Positions 31,215 through 32,016 of a stretch of DNA of 32,016 nucleotides are shown here, piece by piece. This stretch comes from Pigoraptor vietnamica (Eukaryota; Opisthokonta; Filasterea). The stretch spans positions 1 through 32,016 of the forward strand of contig CALSCQ010003064.1 in NCBI GenBank assembly GCA_943704525.1, in the 5' to 3' direction. The translations under genes and the position numbers were made by a program. Each line of letters opens with the position of its first letter. The first letter of the stretch is position 1. The notes below the pieces were generated by a model, which was given only the letters and a program-made list of their open reading frames with translations, made no database searches and was not told where the DNA came from.

Positions 31215-32016
31215 CTAGTAATACGATCGACGAGGGTTGTTCTGTAACGGCAGTTCGAGAAACGCAACTCAGCAACGTAACGTCACACGCGCACTTCACA
31301 CACACACACACACACAAACACACACACGCGCGCGCGCGCGCGGCACGGCACATGATTGCAGCTGATGGAGCGAACAGCACGCGTACCAGCGGATTAGGTC
31401 GGTGTCGGTAGGCCTGCATCATCGTTTTTCGGAACGCGTCGAAAATGTCGTCCGACTCCGTGATTTCGTCGTGTCGTGCGGAACCGACGCCGAGATGTTC
31501 CGCCTTCGGTCCCTTGCTGCGCAGCGGACGTCACAACGACGAAATAAGAGAGAGACATGCGCTACGGATACACATGTGGGAGACACTCACGCAGCGACGG
31601 GTGCAGTAATGCCCTGGCCCCCGGCACCCAATCCGGCGCCTTCTTTCCAGCCCGACTTCTGCAACAACTTGTAGCCTGTGACAGTCGATTCATGTGCTCG
31701 AGTCAGATACGGAAGTGCGACGAAATATCTGAACGTGTGCTGCGTTGACGTGTGCAAGACAGCGCGCAGCAACACAAGGGGAAAGCTAGTGCGCCATGCC
31801 CACCTATGTTATCCGCCTTGATCTTTGTGGCATCTTCAGGTGGCGGCCCCTCGCCTGCCGTGTGTATCGACTCGCCGTTGACAGCAGCGGTGAGTTTGGC
31901 CATAAACTTCGTCTTCTCGGCGTCCGGGAGAAACTCGACCATGTGGTGCTTGCCCATGTTACGCTCTGTCGCAAGTCGGGCCTCCTCTGAGAGCGGAGGG
32001 GGGAAGGGAAGGGGGG
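31215..32016 (-). CDS. SUGP1: SURP and G-patch splicing factor SUGP1, 3' part (cut by window edge)
   Basis: Four exons are seen, transcription order: 31986-31804, 31675-31591, 31516-31387, 31241-31215; an intron continues to the right edge. The first exon encodes MGKHHMVEFLPDAEK, the conserved segment before the G-patch. The G-patch spans exons one and two: KADNIGYKLLQKSGWKEGAG then LGAGGQGI. Exon three encodes DDIFDAFRKTMMQAYRHRPN, and the nine-codon last exon gives NNPRRSYY and stop, nearly identical to the vertebrate SUGP1 end. SUGP1 works in branch-point recognition with SF3B1, and its G-patch activates the helicase DHX15. The SURP domains must lie beyond the window. The last intron holds a long CA/CG tract. 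Confidence 0.92.
31297..31343. repeat. CA then CG alternating tract in the last SUGP1 intron
   Basis: About 30 bp of CA repeats run directly into about 16 bp of CG repeats, an alternating purine-pyrimidine stretch of the kind that can form Z-DNA. It lies between the acceptor at 31242 and the donor at 31386. Confidence 0.85.

Noticed and set aside
1-32016. Bacterial-type features, CRISPR arrays, tRNA and rRNA genes
   Set aside because: None seen. Spliceosomal introns in most genes and the gene content indicate a eukaryotic nuclear genome; no cloverleaf-like tRNA was recognised by eye.

Overview
The window is nuclear DNA of an intron-rich, GC-rich (outside one island) unicellular eukaryote. 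The gene set is holozoan in flavour: a Discs-large type MAGUK (L27-PDZ-SH3-GK), a class-I-like forkhead factor, a Max-like bHLH-zipper protein, OSGIN, jouberin (AHI1), WASHC3 and two splicing factors, U11/U12-48K (SNRNP48) and SUGP1. AHI1 implies a cilium or ciliate ancestry, and SNRNP48 implies a retained minor (U12) spliceosome. A choanoflagellate, filasterean or pluriformean-like protist fits best; this is inference from gene content, not a species call. Introns are mostly 60-380 bp. About 33 of 45 inferred donors begin GTG rather than GTA.

Layout, left to right: secreted/lysosomal acid lipase (+, 459-2543); DLG-like MAGUK (+, 2968-6468); WASH complex subunit 3 (+, 7002-8347); DDX6/Dhh1 RNA helicase (-, 9088-10955); a double-length, internally duplicated 3-hydroxyanthranilate dioxygenase (-, 11470-13545); a bHLH-zipper protein with a C-terminal PHD finger (-, 13901-15304); intronless AHI1 (-, 16065-19136), divergent from SNRNP48 (+, 19600-21572); OSGIN-like flavoprotein (-, 21806-23444); a roughly 2.5 kb gene-poor stretch with an AT/GC compositional mosaic; intronless forkhead factor (+, 25925-27496); a FAR1/MULE-transposase-derived protein (+, 27995-30768); and the 3' part of SUGP1 (-, 31215 to beyond the right edge).

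The genes do not form one pathway; this is ordinary eukaryotic gene order. Exon models were built by hand from reading-frame phase, GT/GC-AG ends and remembered family sequences, and no alignment was run. Most interesting: (1) two complete 3-hydroxyanthranilate dioxygenase domains fused in one reading frame, both with intact iron ligands and zinc knuckles and with matching intron positions; (2) a Max-like bHLH-zipper fused to a PHD finger; (3) a MULE transposase whose catalytic residues look eroded while its FAR1, SWIM and AT-hook parts persist, suggesting a domesticated regulator; (4) several introns carrying local tandem copies of their own splice-site regions; (5) a paired CACGTG motif with identical 10-bp phasing upstream of both the lipase and the AHI1/SNRNP48 pair.
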